Shown piece by piece: positions 10,626 through 25,000 of a DNA stretch of 64,000 nt. Source of the stretch: Penicillus capitatus (lineage: Eukaryota; Chlorophyta). Numbering within the stretch: position 1 is the first letter of the stretch; every line of letters starts with the position of its first letter. Under the pieces are notes generated by a model. That model worked only from the letters and a program-made list of their open reading frames with translations, had not been told where the DNA came from and made no database searches. The stretch lies in contig OZ287697.1 of assembly GCA_965649825.1 (NCBI GenBank), positions 1,612,001 to 1,676,000 of the forward strand. The letters are read 5' to 3'. Position numbers and translations under genes: made by a program.

Positions 10626-13600
10626 CTATTCAACTTCAGTGTTGAAATGCTCAAGCAACCCGGGAAAGTTATCTTCAAACTCCCTTTTAAGAGATTTAAT
10701 GTACTCGTCGATGACAGCCTTGTCCGATGTCCAGATTTTCTGAGATGATGTTGTGTGCAAGACAAAGAACGCTTCGTTCCCCGTAGTCGGGCGATCCAGA
10801 GTAATTGGATATCTCACAAAGATCAATGCATGACCCTTTTCATGTTCACGGAGGAACTGCATTGTGACAAAAATGACCTTTTTGGGTTCTAAGCCGTCCA
10901 GTATTTTCCTTGCGATGTCGCACACCTTGAAGTCCGCGTCGCTGCACCTTCTTGCAACCATTGCCAATAGTTTATCCGCAAGTTGAGGCATCTTTTCGAT
11001 AACCTCTCCGATAGCCTCTATCACATTCGTGCGAACGCGAACGTCGATGTCGGCGCTCAAAGTCTCTAGCATCCGTGACATATTTTCTGCGTGGGGCTTT
11101 GATACGCCAATGATTATCCCAACGGCCCCGATCACATTCTTACGGACCTGGACGTCCGTGTCAGCGCTATGTGTCTCTAGCAATGGCACCAATTCGTCCA
11201 CAAGGTCTGGTGCTGCATATGCGATCATCCCGACGGCCTCCAACGCGCTCCTACGCACTTCGGGTTCGTCTCTTTCACATCCCGTCATGACCATTGGCAA
11301 CAATGCACGCGCGCGGAATGGGAATGCTTTCACGACTTTGCCGATAGCCTCCATCGCATTCGCACGAACCCAAGTGTTATCTTCTATCCACCCATCATTC
11401 AACATCGACAACAGGAGGTCGACGAGATGCGGCAAGGCCCAAACAACTTTCCCGATAGTGTTCATCGCATTTGCACGAACCAAGTATTGTTCGTGGGCGC
11501 ACGCTCGTTTCAACGTGTCGAGTAACACAGTCACGAGGTCTGACGACTTCTCGATGACCGCTCCAATAGTATCCACAGCACTCTTGGACACTTCAGGGTC
11601 ATTATCCAGGCACCCTTCTTTAAGCATCTTGAGGAGGTCGTCTTTGCCGAGGCGTGGCGATCCACCGATAATCGTCCCGATTGCCTCCATCGCATTTTTG
11701 CGCACGTCGGTGTCTTTGTCTTTGTATCCTTTCTCAACCATCGGCACAAACTTCTCGGCGATGTGCGGCGACCCACTGAAGTCGAGCGCCTTAATGGATT
11801 CCATGACATTCGTTCGGACCCAGTAGTGTTCATCACTGCATCCTTTCTCCAACAGCGATAGCAGTTCGTCTTCGGGGTTGGTCGATGTCCCGGTCACTTT
11901 CGCGATAGTCTTCATTGCACTCACGCGCACCTGATGATTCCCATCGTTGCAACCTTTCTTCAGTAGCAGCAGCACTTTATCAACTAACTGCGGCAGCGCC
12001 TCTGTGATTCCTGCAATTGCATCCATTATGTTCCTGCGTACTCGTTGGCTTTCGTCGTCATACAACGTTTCCAACATCGGAATCAAGTCAGCCACAAGGT
12101 GTGGTGCCTCCTTGACGAATCGTCCGATGGCCTCCGGCAGAGCTTTACGAACTTGAAGACTCTTGTCGTTGCTACCCTTCATCAACATAGGCAACAAGCT
12201 GTTTGCAAGGTGAGGCGCCACTCTGGCAAGCTTCCCGATGCACACCATTGCACTCTCGCGCACATTAGCGTGTACGTCATCGCATCCTTTTTTGAGCACC
12301 GGCACCAACTTCCCCGCGACGTATGGCGCCTCTTCCGCGACAAGCCCCAACCTCCAGATAATGTCTTTTGCAGAGTCCCTATCTTCGACTTTGTTCATCT
12401 CGCGCGACAAATCTTGAACGATGTCGTTAATGTGTGTATCCGAGTGCTTTGCGAGCTTCAACACGTACTGGATTCTGCTGGTGTCATTTTCTTGCAAGCT
12501 TTTATCGCTCACTAATTCTTCCTTCGTTTCCTCTACTGTGTCCTTGAGGATTTTAGGAAAGTATTCCAAAACGCGAAAGCACCGTTCAAGGTTCTCGACC
12601 ACAATTTCGCGAATTGCGGCATTGTCGACGGTGCTCTTTACGAGATGGCGAGCACCTTCGGCGATCTTATTTGCTTTCTCGTCTCTAAGTAAAAGATCTA
12701 AAACGTCTCTTCCTCTCGCCTCTTCCAGAGTTGCCTCGAGCGCTCGCATTCTTAGGAAGAAGTGTTGCATCCCGAGAACCTCGACGGATTGACCATCGAA
12801 AATTGAGAGTATGTCGTGCAATGCATCGACGTCTTGGCCATCAGCTGCGATTGCGTGCATTGTAAAAGACATCGTCAAAGCGTTCTTCTCGTCATACTTT
12901 CCGCGGTCAATGAAGTCGCGGACTTTCTTTTCCTCATTTGGTACTTTTTCTCTTAAGCATCTTGCAACGTATCGTGCGGCAAAATACTCTTGGAAAGTCA
13001 AATGAGGAAATTGATACTCTTGACCTTCGAGCTTGAGCAAGAGGAATCCGCTGTTTTCGAAAAACGTCGGCGCATTTGTCGTTGTCGCATGATGTTGGAC
13101 AATTCTCTCTTCGATGAGTATCTGTCCGGCACGAAGGGCCTCGTAAGCGATCTTCTCAAGGTCATCGAAAAAGTCTTTCTTCTTTGCCTTGCCCGCTTCG
13201 GGTTTTTCTTCGAACCTCTTCCAAACGAAATCTGTCATGCCGTTGTACATCTGATACATGCTTATTAGATTTCTTTGGCCTTGAGCGGCTGTTTTCTGGT
13301 GTTTTGCGAAGGAGCAGAGGATACAGGCCGTCACCGGAATACACGCCATTTCCCACAGGGCGCGATTTTGTTGCAACGACTCTATGAGCTTCGCAGCTTC
13401 ATCCTTGAGCAATTCTCCGTTTATAAATTCCTCTAGCTGTCGGTCATTGAATCCAATGCACTCCACTTTAAAGTCCATCCTCGTTTGAATCTCTCGCAAA
13501 TTGTATGGCCGCGTCAGTACGAGAAGCTTGCACTGACGCTTCTCCGCCTCGAGAAGGAGGTCTCTCGCCTCGTCACCGGCTTCGTCCAAACCGTCAAAGA

Positions 13601-15714
13601 TCAACAATGTAGTAGACTCGGCCAAGTCGTCCTTGACTTGGGTCCTCGAATCCTTGAGTCCGTCATTGCTCGCTTTCTTGAAGCACATGTTCGCAACTAC
13701 GTCTTCTAGTGTTCCACCTTGTGAGCCTCTTAACTTTGCATTAAGTTCTCTGAACGGGACCAAGTAAACAGTTTTGAACTCTTGCATTATTTCTCCCAGT
13801 GCCCATCTGTGTGCGATGAGCTTGCTGACGCACGTCTTTCCCGAGCCGGGGTTGCCATAGAGAAGCACCTTTCGGATTTCTTTCTTAGGGGTACCCTTTT
13901 CAAAAGATCTTGGTTTGAAGAAGTCTGCTATGGGAACGGGCCTTCTGACTTTCCTCTTCTGTTCGTAGTGTTCTTTCGAATGATCATTTCCATCGTTAGC
14001 GAAGCTTCCCTCTCCCCCGCCTCCTCTTTGCGTGTGTCCCGATGCTTCATCGTCGTCGGTCTTTCCCTGTTCGACGATTTCTTCATACATGACAATGTAA
14101 TGCGTCATGTCTTTCACGTGTCTACGGCTGCTTTGCTCAAACAATGAAGACACCTTGAAAACGAACACCATTCTCGTCTAAACAAACCGATACCGAACAG
14201 ACGCTCACTTTTGCAAATTCCTCGTCTTTGTACGCATCTTTGAGATCTTTGACGTTAGAACGGATTGTGCTCAAGGGCACGTATCCAACTTCTCTACCAC
14301 TCTTGGTGAACAAGTCCCCGCCTTCCTTCGTCGTCACTCGACGCCGTCCCGGTCGTAGCTTGTTTTCGATGGTAGCACCACCGAGCCAAGTACGCAGAGC
14401 TTCTTTTCCCGGACTCTTGCAAGATTCCTCTAGTTCTCGGATTGCTTCTACGATCTCTTGGTTGCTTTGTCCCGTTGCATAGAGCTCGTATGCAGTATCT
14501 AGGAACGCATGGAGGACATCTGCGTCATCGAACCACCCTTCCAAAGTGTCTTGGCCTTTCGTTAGCTCTATAAGCTTCTTGGTGGCCGCTTCACGCACAT
14601 CTTCGTTCGAACTCCAAGTTGCCAATAGCTTTATTTCTTGGATGACTCCGTATCGCAGAGCCTTTTGATCAGTCTTTGGTGCCAATTCGTGTTGCTTTTG
14701 CACCGCCATTTTGCATGCGTTCTCAAAGGGTTTAAATTTTGCTTCTCCTCCGAGTGCCCAATCTCTTGCTACCATCACTTCCCGGAGCAGATCGTACCAC
14801 TCTCTTCGCTTCACGCCCATAGTATCAAAGGCCTCTCGGGCATTCTTGTATGCGGCCATTAAGGAATCAGGATTGACGTCGCATCGTACGAGGTTTCTGA
14901 AAATGTGGCAGGCATACAGAAACATCCACAGTCCACATCCGATGTACTTCGCTAGTACGATGTGTGCCGCATCATCTTCGATCTCGAGGCGTTCCACTGC
15001 TTGACGAAGCACTTTGAAGTGAAACCTGACTGGGTAATAATCGCACGACAGTTCAAGAAGTCTCTCCTTTTCCGCAATGGCCATGCGGAGTTCTTGCTTC
15101 TCCTTTTCGTGAGTCCTGTTTTGATAATTTTCGTGGAGCTGAAAGAAGGTTTGTCTAAGTGCGAGAAAAGTGGGTTCATACTCAGCAAAATTGTCCCTCG
15201 TAAGCTTCGGCCTTCCACAGAGACTGTCCAGAAGCTTCGTTGCCACAACCGCCAATTGTGCACCTCCACCGTAAACTGCAGGACGGACATAGATGAGTGA
15301 TCTGCACAGGGCAGTGGCGTAGTTCTTTGGGAGGAATTCTCCTTGAGAAAGAGTGGAGCAGGTATCTGTGACGAGTTTCTTCAGAACATCTTTTTCTTCC
15401 TCGAAGCGAACGATGATTTTAGTCATCTCTGAGTAGTCGAGGACATTCTCGGCCGTCAGATTTTCAGCGGCGTGCTCGCAGAAGCTGCGGATCCATTCAA
15501 ACAGGACGGCGCGTTCTCCTGCAACCGTCGTCGCATTATACGTTGTGAGCAGTGCTTTCAGGTTGTCAATGTTGTTCCTCTTTACAGCAGCTCGCAAGAG
15601 TCTCGGTTTGTCGGTTTCTCCGACAGTCGAAGGGAAGCGAGCGAGCTGCCGACGGACTGTCGGTGTGGATGGCTGTCCGTCGCTGGGACCGACGTCTGAG
15701 GCCGGTGACTGCAT
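10626..15714 (-). CDS. NLR-like protein B: helical N-terminal domain, NACHT ATPase, 13 HEAT repeats
   Basis: Two exons, 15714-14209 and 14153-10626, flank a 55-nt intron (14208-14154). The spliced length is a whole number of codons (1677 residues). Residues 1 to about 490 match the N-terminal domain of A and, more weakly, C; the domain ends with LRTWLGGATIENKL. NACHT follows with GNPGSGKT near residue 601, LLIFDGLDEA near 685, and FPHLTFQEYFAARYVA. Thirteen HEAT units come next (for example TWVRANAMEAIGKVV), then the same C-terminal cap as A (FVLHTTSSQK, then FPGLLEHF). The longer ORF begins at a GTG at 15780, but the first ATG matching paralog A is 15714. No lesions seen. Likely an intracellular STAND sensor paralogous to A; ligand and output unknown. 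Confidence 0.88.
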
Positions 15715-18700
15715 GGTCTCGTTTCCTGGTCTGCGCAGAAAAACGTCGTCGTTTGTGCGCAGAGTTATCGACAGACGCACCTGCCTTTACCAAAACTTCG
15801 CAGCGATGTTCGCAGATGAAAATGGTTCAATAGATGTTTTCGCCATCATCTGGAAACGCCGATCGCGACGGATTTGACGTGTCTACTCCGATACGACGTC
15901 ATGACTTCTGTAAAGCAGACGTCTGTAAGAGACGTTCTTCTATGCGTCTTCCTCTCAGACCAGTGGTAGATGGATGTCGAACACGACAGTGCCTAGATTA
16001 CATAGAGACACAAATCAGATTTAGTCACGAGTCCTATACACAGAAATCGCTCAGCAAAATTGAATGGCTAACTGTCGATGGTATTCAGCCAGAATCATCA
16101 TGCGAATCAGGATTAGCAGGACCGCCATCATAGGATAACAATACGCTGTACTTGAACACCGAACCAACCAACTCCCAGAACAGATTCGCCGTTGCACTTG
16201 AGTCTACTCATCGCTGTCTTTCTGCAGGTTAGTCTGAAGCATTCTCATGTCGCCATTGAAGAAACACAGGAAGGTGAGGCAAAGTGTCCAGTTAGGTAGC
16301 TTCGCAGATCTCGATCTGATTTACATAAAGACAGCAGCAGACTCACTGAATTCATCCTGTGGGAGATGCTCGATTACGAGCATTAGACGGTCACATCATC
16401 CATACAGATATCCACTGTATTCTGTTCCAGAGCTATCCCATCTACTGAGTTTAGCGTTGAATACGATCCCAATTGTTACGGATTCTCGCAGAATAGAGCA
16501 TCTTTTCTGCTATGCTGGATATAAGGACAGCAGAACGTCTCTTTCGGGAGCTCCAGAGGTATGTCGTACACATCGCATGGTGTGCCTGAGCTCTCAAACA
16601 ATCGCTCACTCCATTCGAACACCGCAGACAGATTCTGACCGCTGTTTGAACAAAGCATCGACGGTGCAGGCGTGATGTGAGCCGCTCAGTACGCATCCGC
16701 GTCAACAGCTCCTTCGGTGAAGACTGTCCATTTGACGCGCTTAGATCTGGACCATTAATGAAATGTGGCGTTCGTACGTTTACCGCCCTTCTCTTCTGCC
16801 AGTGACAGTTCCACGGCGTCCAGCGTCGTTTCGTGCGATGTCTGGCGATGCAGCCACGCTCGGAGTGTCCGATGATCCCGTCGTGCAGTTGAATGTCGAG
16901 CATCGCGATTTGTGGACCGAACAGAACTGGCCTCTCGGCAGCGTCATCGCGATTTTGTCTGCACGCGTGCTAGATGCCAAAGCTTTAGGTCACCTTATGC
17001 AGACAAGATGCAACCGGACTTGAGATCCTCGTGGCGTCATGATTCTGCATTTGGCTGACGAGGATCTCCAACCATTTGCATTTTCATACAGCACCGATCT
17101 CGTCTGATGACACGAGTGAGATGCTTGATGTGCGTGTTCCGCATTCCGATCTCCATCGATGATTCTCCTCCAGACAGTATACACTTGAATTATCATCTCC
17201 CTTCTGTTCTCTGGGATCACGTGCTCGCTGTTGGCAGCTTGCCTTAGGTCTAAGTCGTGATATGGAGTGCGTTCGAAGACGGTCTCTAAAGCAGTCTTTT
17301 AAATCCGTCACATCAACATGAAGCAATCTGTACGACATGATACGTTTGGCACAGTACACGCGAGTTGTGAGTGCACTTCTTTTCCACACGACGTATAGTA
17401 TTCTTTGCCCTTGTCTTTAGACGCAGCGCACAGTACGTGATGCAAGCGTATAGATTTGATAGGACAGCTGTATGCGCGGCTGAAACGGTGACATCACCGA
17501 AGTTTACCGAGTATGCTTCGCCGGAGTGTCATCGAAGACGGACTCGTTCTGCGACGCTCATGCCACGAAGGGACGTCGGACCGAGAATAGAGCCTGTAGC
17601 CATGTGGGTAGGTCATTTATCCGCCACGCGTTGTTAGATCGGTCGGCACATGTGGCGCCAAATGGCAGATGCCACTCTTAGCGGAAAGAGAGGATGAAGA
17701 ATGCAAGAGAGATGAAGCGAATCGCATAGACGATGTCGTCCTAGCTGTCCAACGTATCCCTCAAGCTTGATGAGCCAAATGCAGCCATTCAGACATCAAA
17801 ACAGGTAGGTGCATTGGTGACACTAATGTCAGAGAATGGTGCACATCTCACATCCGTAACCCCAAGCCCATTGAACATGAATGCTTTAGACGAGCCGTGA
17901 ACTCCAGCTTAACGGTAAGTGGTCTTTTCGGAAACAATGCGTTGTTCAGCTGCAACTCGCTGTCAACATGACAAGATGTAAAAAGACTAAGAATGGACTG
18001 GATGTGTGTAAGAGAAATTTGATGCACTAGAAGAAACACTATGTGCAGAGACTCGCTAGTATTCCTGTTGTGCACATAGTTAAAAATAGCTTTAATGCTA
18101 AGGTGAACCAGATAGTTAGTTGACCACGTCGACCAGGAAGGTGTGCCATGCGCCTCGATCGGCATCGTAAGCATGTTCTCCAAATCAAGCAGTGAGAAGC
18201 GGTGTTGCACTCGCGTGGTCTGTCGCATGACTCAAATCGCCACTGGCGATCTGACCGCGGTTCCGATGAAAGGAAGGAAAGCTGTGGTCGATATCTAAGA
18301 GAAGCCTCGTTCTCTACCTGCATTTATGGCATCCGTTAGCAGTGCGTTCCGTACGCACTGAGGTGAGGCGTCTTCTACTGTAAAAAGATAAAGTGGATCA
18401 TCATGGGTTCACGGATCCGGCGAGACGGCGACTGGAGCAGCTGGTCGAAAGCAGCAGTGGGTGTCTTAGAGCGACACACCGCCGTCGTCGGTGCAGTTTA
18501 TGATGATTTGTCGACCGTTCTCGAAACACTCTAAGATAGCGCTAAATAGCGAAACCGCAAAACTGGACACCATTCATCGGCTTAAAACAACGGCGCATAT
18601 TTCGGATCGGTCTTTGCTGTCATCCGACATGTCGCAGATTAGGCACCGGCTCGGCGAAATGGCGAAGGTGGGATTCGTGTGCACAGAAACCGAATATGCG

Positions 18701-19028
18701 CGATATTAAACCTCCCAGTTGAGTGCGAGATCTTCTTGTTTGGGCTTCAGACGATAAAACTAAGGTCATAACACGCAAGCCACCTCGTGACACTGACAAT
18801 GTTCACAGGAATATTACGCTGCAGACATCTAAAGCAATCATCTCCACTCGGGCAGCTTACTAAGAGTCTCTTCTAGGCAAACGGCAAGCTTCTGCTTATG
18901 CAAGACCGCAAGGTGGCGGTATAAAAGAGGGAATGAAAAGATTTGAGGCATTGCGGCCAAAAAAAGCACGGCACTTCACTGTATTGTTTGTTTTGAAACC
19001 AAAGAGGTATGCTTTTGGTGCGGAACAG
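15715..19028. other. 3.3-kb stretch without a supported gene
   Basis: Upstream of B and downstream of D. ORFs occur on both strands and overlap each other (e.g. 16247-16675 plus, 16451-16903 minus), with no recognisable domains and no consistent splice chain. It may hold promoter sequence for B, decayed coding sequence or a small unrecognised gene; nothing more can be supported. Confidence 0.45.
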
Positions 19029-22000
19029 TCACACGCCAGAAGAGAGACTCGAAAGATCGTCGTACTTGCCGAATCCCACAGAATGGACCAACCACTGGAC
19101 ATTGGTGTGCATCCAGATCATCAGGACGCGCAATGATCCGGCATTAGCTTCAACGTGCCTTCCGCATTCATTCATAAGGAGCCTTGCGTAGTCCATCGAG
19201 TAGCGCAAAAGAAAAGAGAGAAGACCGAGAAAGGTGGAGATGTTCAGCACGACACAGATGCTTGAGAGTGTCAAGCCACGCCAGTCGTCGGACAGATGGT
19301 CACTCTTCAGCATACTGGCAATCATGATCGTCAGGTGCGAGACGAAGAGGGCGGATAGGTCAATTCTGTTCAGGACACTGAAGTCCTCTCTGTAGGGCAT
19401 CACCACAATCTGCAATCCCATCGCCATCGTGATGAAAACAGCAGCACAGGTGATGGGAAACAGACTGTCGAAGCGGTGGGCACAGAATACCAGAAAGGCA
19501 AGGATCGCCTTTCTCAGCACGATGACAACCTCCCAGTAGCGCCGCCATCCGGTTCCATAGCCGCGATACAGAAATCCTGTGGTTCGGTAGACCCAGCTGT
19601 CGGTCTGATCTTCTGGCTCTGCGGCCAAGGCAAGGACGGAGATGAAGAAAATGAGAAGTCCGCCATAGACGACACTCACGAACGAAACAATCCAGATCAC
19701 CAGCTTCAGGTGATCGCCTTCAAAGCATCTCAGACTGGTGTCCACTGCCCAGTAGCTGATCTCTTCGACTTCCTCTGTGGCGCCCATGAAGTTGTATGCG
19801 TTGACGCAGAGGAGAACGCTGAGGGTTGTCTTGATCACAGGGACGGAAGTGATATACCACAGTGCCACGAGTGAAAGCAACGATCTCTGCGCGATGTAAC
19901 GGAGTGGCCGTTGGACTTGATGTATGAGGGCTATTGACATCCAGAACGCAACGAGCAGCAGGAATACCGTAACGGGAACGAGAGAGACGCTCACGATCGC
20001 AGCCCACACGGTCGGGTGAAGGAACTGATTAGCTTTGCTCAGACAAACAACAGAGCGACGAATGCTCTCTACGGCGAGCCCGCCGAAGAACTCTGCACAG
20101 CACACAACGATGAGGTGATGCGGTTGGTTGCCATCGACAGCCGAGAACCTGCTATCTGTCCCACGATGAGAACAGGAAATGCCCACCCGACGTTTAGAGA
20201 TGCAATCAGTACCGTCACTTGAATGTAGTTCAGTGTTATCTGTCATTCTAGTCATCGCTAAAGAAATGAAGGTGCAAGATTGTCATACCTTGAACATCTC
20301 GATCGCCTTCCATTGTGCCATGGTCGTTTCGCTAACGTGCCGCCTTTCGGCGAGTTCGTTAGTTCCGTGGATCTCGTGCGATCCTGACGCTTGCATCTCC
20401 GGCAATTCTGTTCTACTTGACTGGGAAAGAACTTTAAGTCTGACACTGTGAGAGATCTTTCTGCGACCAGACAGCATCATTCGTCTGCCGCTTGGAGTGC
20501 TCAGAGTCCCTCTCATCGTAATGCCGGACAATCCAAGCAAGATCACGGTTGAAGCGCAGATCACCATGACATTGCTGATTGCTGCAGGGCACTCCTGGCA
20601 TTTGGAAGACAGGGAGCTTCCATGCGACTTCTTGCAAGATCCACAGAGCGGTCCTGCATAACCCTGAAAGCATAATGGCCATAGAAGTCGCCGTCCACAG
20701 GCAAACACGGTACTAACCTCGCTGCACTGAGCTTCTGTGTAGTTCTTGATGAAGGTCGCACTAAAGTCGCAGGATTCCACATTGTTTGTGAGTTCTTCCA
20801 ATGCATGCTGGCGGTTGTCCGTATCACAGGCGTCCGTCGAAAGGCATTTCTGGATGTGTGTTGAGCAAGGGGTCGGATGCCAGTAGCCGCGGTCGGGTAG
20901 GATGACTCTGGTGGTGCAGATCCCGTTGACGGGGCACTCCTTGCACGACTGATCTTCGTCTGGATTGAAACTGTAGGTAGTCGTACTGCAGGGCTCGCAA
21001 AACACTCCATTTGCGGAGAGCACTTCGCCCACGATACATCCGCGTACATACACCGCAATCTCAAAGACCTCGATATCTCCCCCCCTAAATTCGACGAGAA
21101 CCGTATACTCGCCAGGCAGTGCAAACGGAGTGACGGTAAGAGTTGCAGGATCTGACTCCAGAAGAACGCTTATTCTTCCATCGAACAAGCCATCCGGGGA
21201 AAACATCGTGGCTGTGATCTCTTTGCCGTCCAGTCCAACCGCAGGACATTGACCGAGGTCGTCCACAGCCATCAGGGAGAAAACGGATAGTGGCGCGCCA
21301 CTCTTGTGATCAAGCATCTCATAGTAGTTTTCTTTTATCGACACCTCCGTTGCCCACTGCTCACTACTGATCTTTTTCTGAACATCCGTAGCACAGGAGG
21401 CGATGTCCTCACCGTATCGACTGGCAGAGTTGTTTCTCCACGTGAGACAGATGTCTTCAGTAGATATGACAGTGATCATGGATTTCCACTGCTTCTTGGA
21501 ATAGAAGTTCATCTCTCGGTTTGTCTGCTTGGTGGAACAGATAATTCGAATGATGGCCACTCTGTCAACGAAAACGGCTCCTCCTGCAGCACTCGCAACG
21601 TTGTCGGAGAACGAGGTGTTCTCCAAAGCCAAGACTCCACAACTCTCTTTTCCCACTGCACAGTCTGGTGGAGGAGATCCATCTTCTTTGATGACTTGCA
21701 CACCGCCTACATATGCCATCATGTGGTTGACGTCTCCATTGATCAGAGATACTTCCGAAGGTGGCTGAATTGTTCTGTACAGTGCTTCCTACCAATTGAA
21801 CAGCGACCGAATGTGCATCAACATACTCAAAGTAGACAGATCCTCCACGCCGTGCACTGTTGTCTTTTAGCACACAATCTATGCACAGAAATCTGGAGGA
21901 ATTGACACCCCAAATGGCACCTCCGTCGCCGTCCGCTTCGCACTGTGATATCCTCAGATGTCTCGCTTTGAAGTCAGACTTGATCAGAGCAACAGCACCA

Positions 22001-25000
22001 GCCTCAGCAGATGTACCAGAGGTCATGGAAGAGTTCTCGATGACAACAGAACTCCCCTCCTCGGAAAAGATAAAGCCTCCTTGCAGAGATGCCTTCATGG
22101 TACCAAATTCTGAATCGGTGATGTTCAGTGACGACTCTGAGACGAAGAATCCTCCGCCCTTCTCAGCACCGCCTCCAGAGAAGTGGCTTCTTGCAATTCT
22201 CAGTCTTGATCTTCGCACGTGACCGTCTCCGCCTATGGCGGCAGAGTTGTCAACGAAGGTGACGTTGATCAGAGATCTCCAGTGGTGTTCAATCTAACAT
22301 CCATCGCTCCACCGGACTGGGCAGAGTTGTTCTTCACAGTTGAATCTTCAAGGTGCACCACACTACCTAACATGCAGGAAAGGCCTCCTCCATTGTCAGC
22401 AGCGCGATTTCCTTCAATGCTCGAATTGATGAGCTGCAAACTTGATCCTTCTTTTATGTACAGTCCACCGCTATCCTTTGAAGCGCTACAGTTCTGAAAG
22501 GATGTCCTCCAGAACGTGAGATTCGCTTCTGTGGCACTCGCACATCCACCCTCTTGTGCAGAGCCATACATCAGATCAGACTCCGTGATGTTGAGGACGT
22601 CCCTCCAAGAAAACAACAGGCCACCATTCTCTGCACTGCTGTTTCGCAGCAGGCAGTGATTCAGGTTGAGAACAGACTCTTCAGAAAAAAGAGATCCACC
22701 GCTGCTGATGGCCCAATTGTTGACGAATGTGACATTGGAGAAGACGCTCGCCACATTCCTTTGCTGACATATTGCTCCAGCATATCTGGCTGAGTTTTCT
22801 TTGAACAGAGAGTTGGATAAATGTAATGTATTGTTCATGCCGTAGATCGCGCCGCCCCTTTCGCTTGCCTCATTCTTCTTCACGATCAGCATATCTCCTG
22901 TGACTGTTGCGGTATCCAAGGCTAGAAAAGCACCATGGGACGCGTTATTCGATACGAAGCTGGAGTGAGCGATGATCGCCGTGGCTGAATTAATCATACT
23001 CACAGCACCTCCAGATGCAGAGGCTTGACATCCGTGCATTGTCGCGTTGTGAATGGTGATATTTCCTCCTCTGTTATAGAGACATCCACCCCACTTTGCA
23101 TTGCTGTCCTTGAGCATCGAATGGCTGATGTTCACGTATGGAGCATCAGACAAGAATAGCAGTCCTCCTGAATCTGCCGTGCCATTCTCGAAAACGCATT
23201 CCTGAATACTGGCCCACGATTGCTCGATATGCAACGAGCCTCCACTCTGAAAGGCGGAGTTGTTTGTGAACGTGGTGTTGAGAAAGTCGCCTCTCGTTCT
23301 TTGCAAGTTCGTTGCCCCACCATAGGTGGCCAGATTGTTCTTTACGATGGAATCTTGGACGACCAGGCTTGAATTGATCAAGTATCCTCCACCTCCGTGA
23401 GGAGCAACGTTGCTCTCCAGAATCGACTCATTTGCTCTGATCGTGGAAGACTTCATGTAAAGACTGCCTCCATACTCGTCTGCATGATTTTCCTTCAGGT
23501 TGCAACTCTGTCCAATGATTCTAGTATGAACTGCGTACAATCCTCCTCCAAGGACGATGGCTGTGTTTCTGAGAATGTCAACAGTATTGAGGAGAACCTC
23601 TGATGAGCCAAGATTCATAGCTCCGCCATTTCTTCGAGCATTGCAATCTTAAAAGATCGATCGCTGGAAAGAGAACGAACTGTTATCTGCATCGAGACAA
23701 CCACCATATGACGCCGAGCCATTTCTGAAGTCTGTGTCGGTTACAGTCATTTTGCTGAATGCTGGTGCATGAATGAATCCTCCCCATGAGGCACTGCAAC
23801 TTGAAAAGAGGCAGTGTTTGAGCTTGACATTTGATTCCTCAGCATAAATTGCACCTCCAGATTTAGAAGCCGCACTGTTGTTGAACTGGCAGTCAGTGAA
23901 TGCCCCAAAAGAGTTCCACTTAAGGGAAATCGCAGCTCCATGCTTCGCGACGCCCTGGGAATAGACCGAGGACTTGTCCACGATGCTGCTGTTATTCCAG
24001 CCCGCAATTCCTCCACCTTCATCACTGGCGCTGTTGTTGATGATGTTGTTGCGCCACAAGCGAACTTTCGATCTTTCAGCGCTGATAAAACCGCCACTAT
24101 TGCTGGCATCAAGGTAAGTGACAGAGGTTTTTTTCGAAAGAACTCGCGAAAACAATGCGGAGATTCCTGCACCGTATTCTGCGTTGCCTTTTTTGAAGCG
24201 GCATCCGTGACTAGACAATCTGGAACTGTTAATTAGAAAGGACCCTCCTCTCGATGACGCGGAGTTCTTGATGAACGATGTGTCTAGGGCTTTCCCGATT
24301 GATTGACTGTCAAGGAAAGCGACGCCGCCATTCCGAGCTTCGTTGTTAGACAAGGTCGATCGAATCAACTCAATCGTGCTCGATGATTGGAGATGGAAGC
24401 AGCCGCCATCATGTCCTGCGGTATTCGCCTCGAAGGAGGAATCCACAATGCCGATTTGAGATTCAAGTGCCATCAGTACCCCAGCCGATCTGTGGGCTTG
24501 ATTGGAGGAAAAGTTACATGACTGGATGGACACAGAGCTGGAAATAAGATGAATGACTGCAGCCTGCTTCGCCTTGTTCTCTTCGAAAGCGCAGTTACTG
24601 ATGGTCAAGTTCGATCTCTGTGCAGTAATGGCACATCCTCTTTGAGCTCTATTCTTGAGAAACTGGGAGTTCTTGACGAGGACAGTGGCATTCATCAGAT
24701 GAATGCAAGATGTGTCATCACTTCCACTCGGACCAACGATTTCATTCTCTGCGAATGTGGAGTCTGACACATTCAGCGTGCCTCTGTCAACATAAAGAAT
24801 GGGACAGTCATTCTCAGCGGCACTCATGCGCTTAATCCAGCACGTTGACTGAGGACCTGCATAGAACACCGTGGAGTCGACAGTTCTTGCAGAAGCCTCT
24901 CGGACATGCTGAACACGGACATGGCGCAGTCGGTTCTGACTGGACAGAATGACACCGCATCGACCACTGCATGTGTTGTTCTTAAAACGGAAATCATTCA

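Noticed and set aside
16247-16903. Overlapping ORFs of 142 and 150 codons on opposite strands
   Set aside because: They overlap each other, have no domain signature and no splice partners.
22269-23652. Explaining the D stop at 23651-23649 as a 33-nt intron
   Set aside because: GT...AG ends exist and length is a multiple of three, but the retained sequence keeps perfect 24-residue coil spacing and fold residues, so a nonsense change is more likely.
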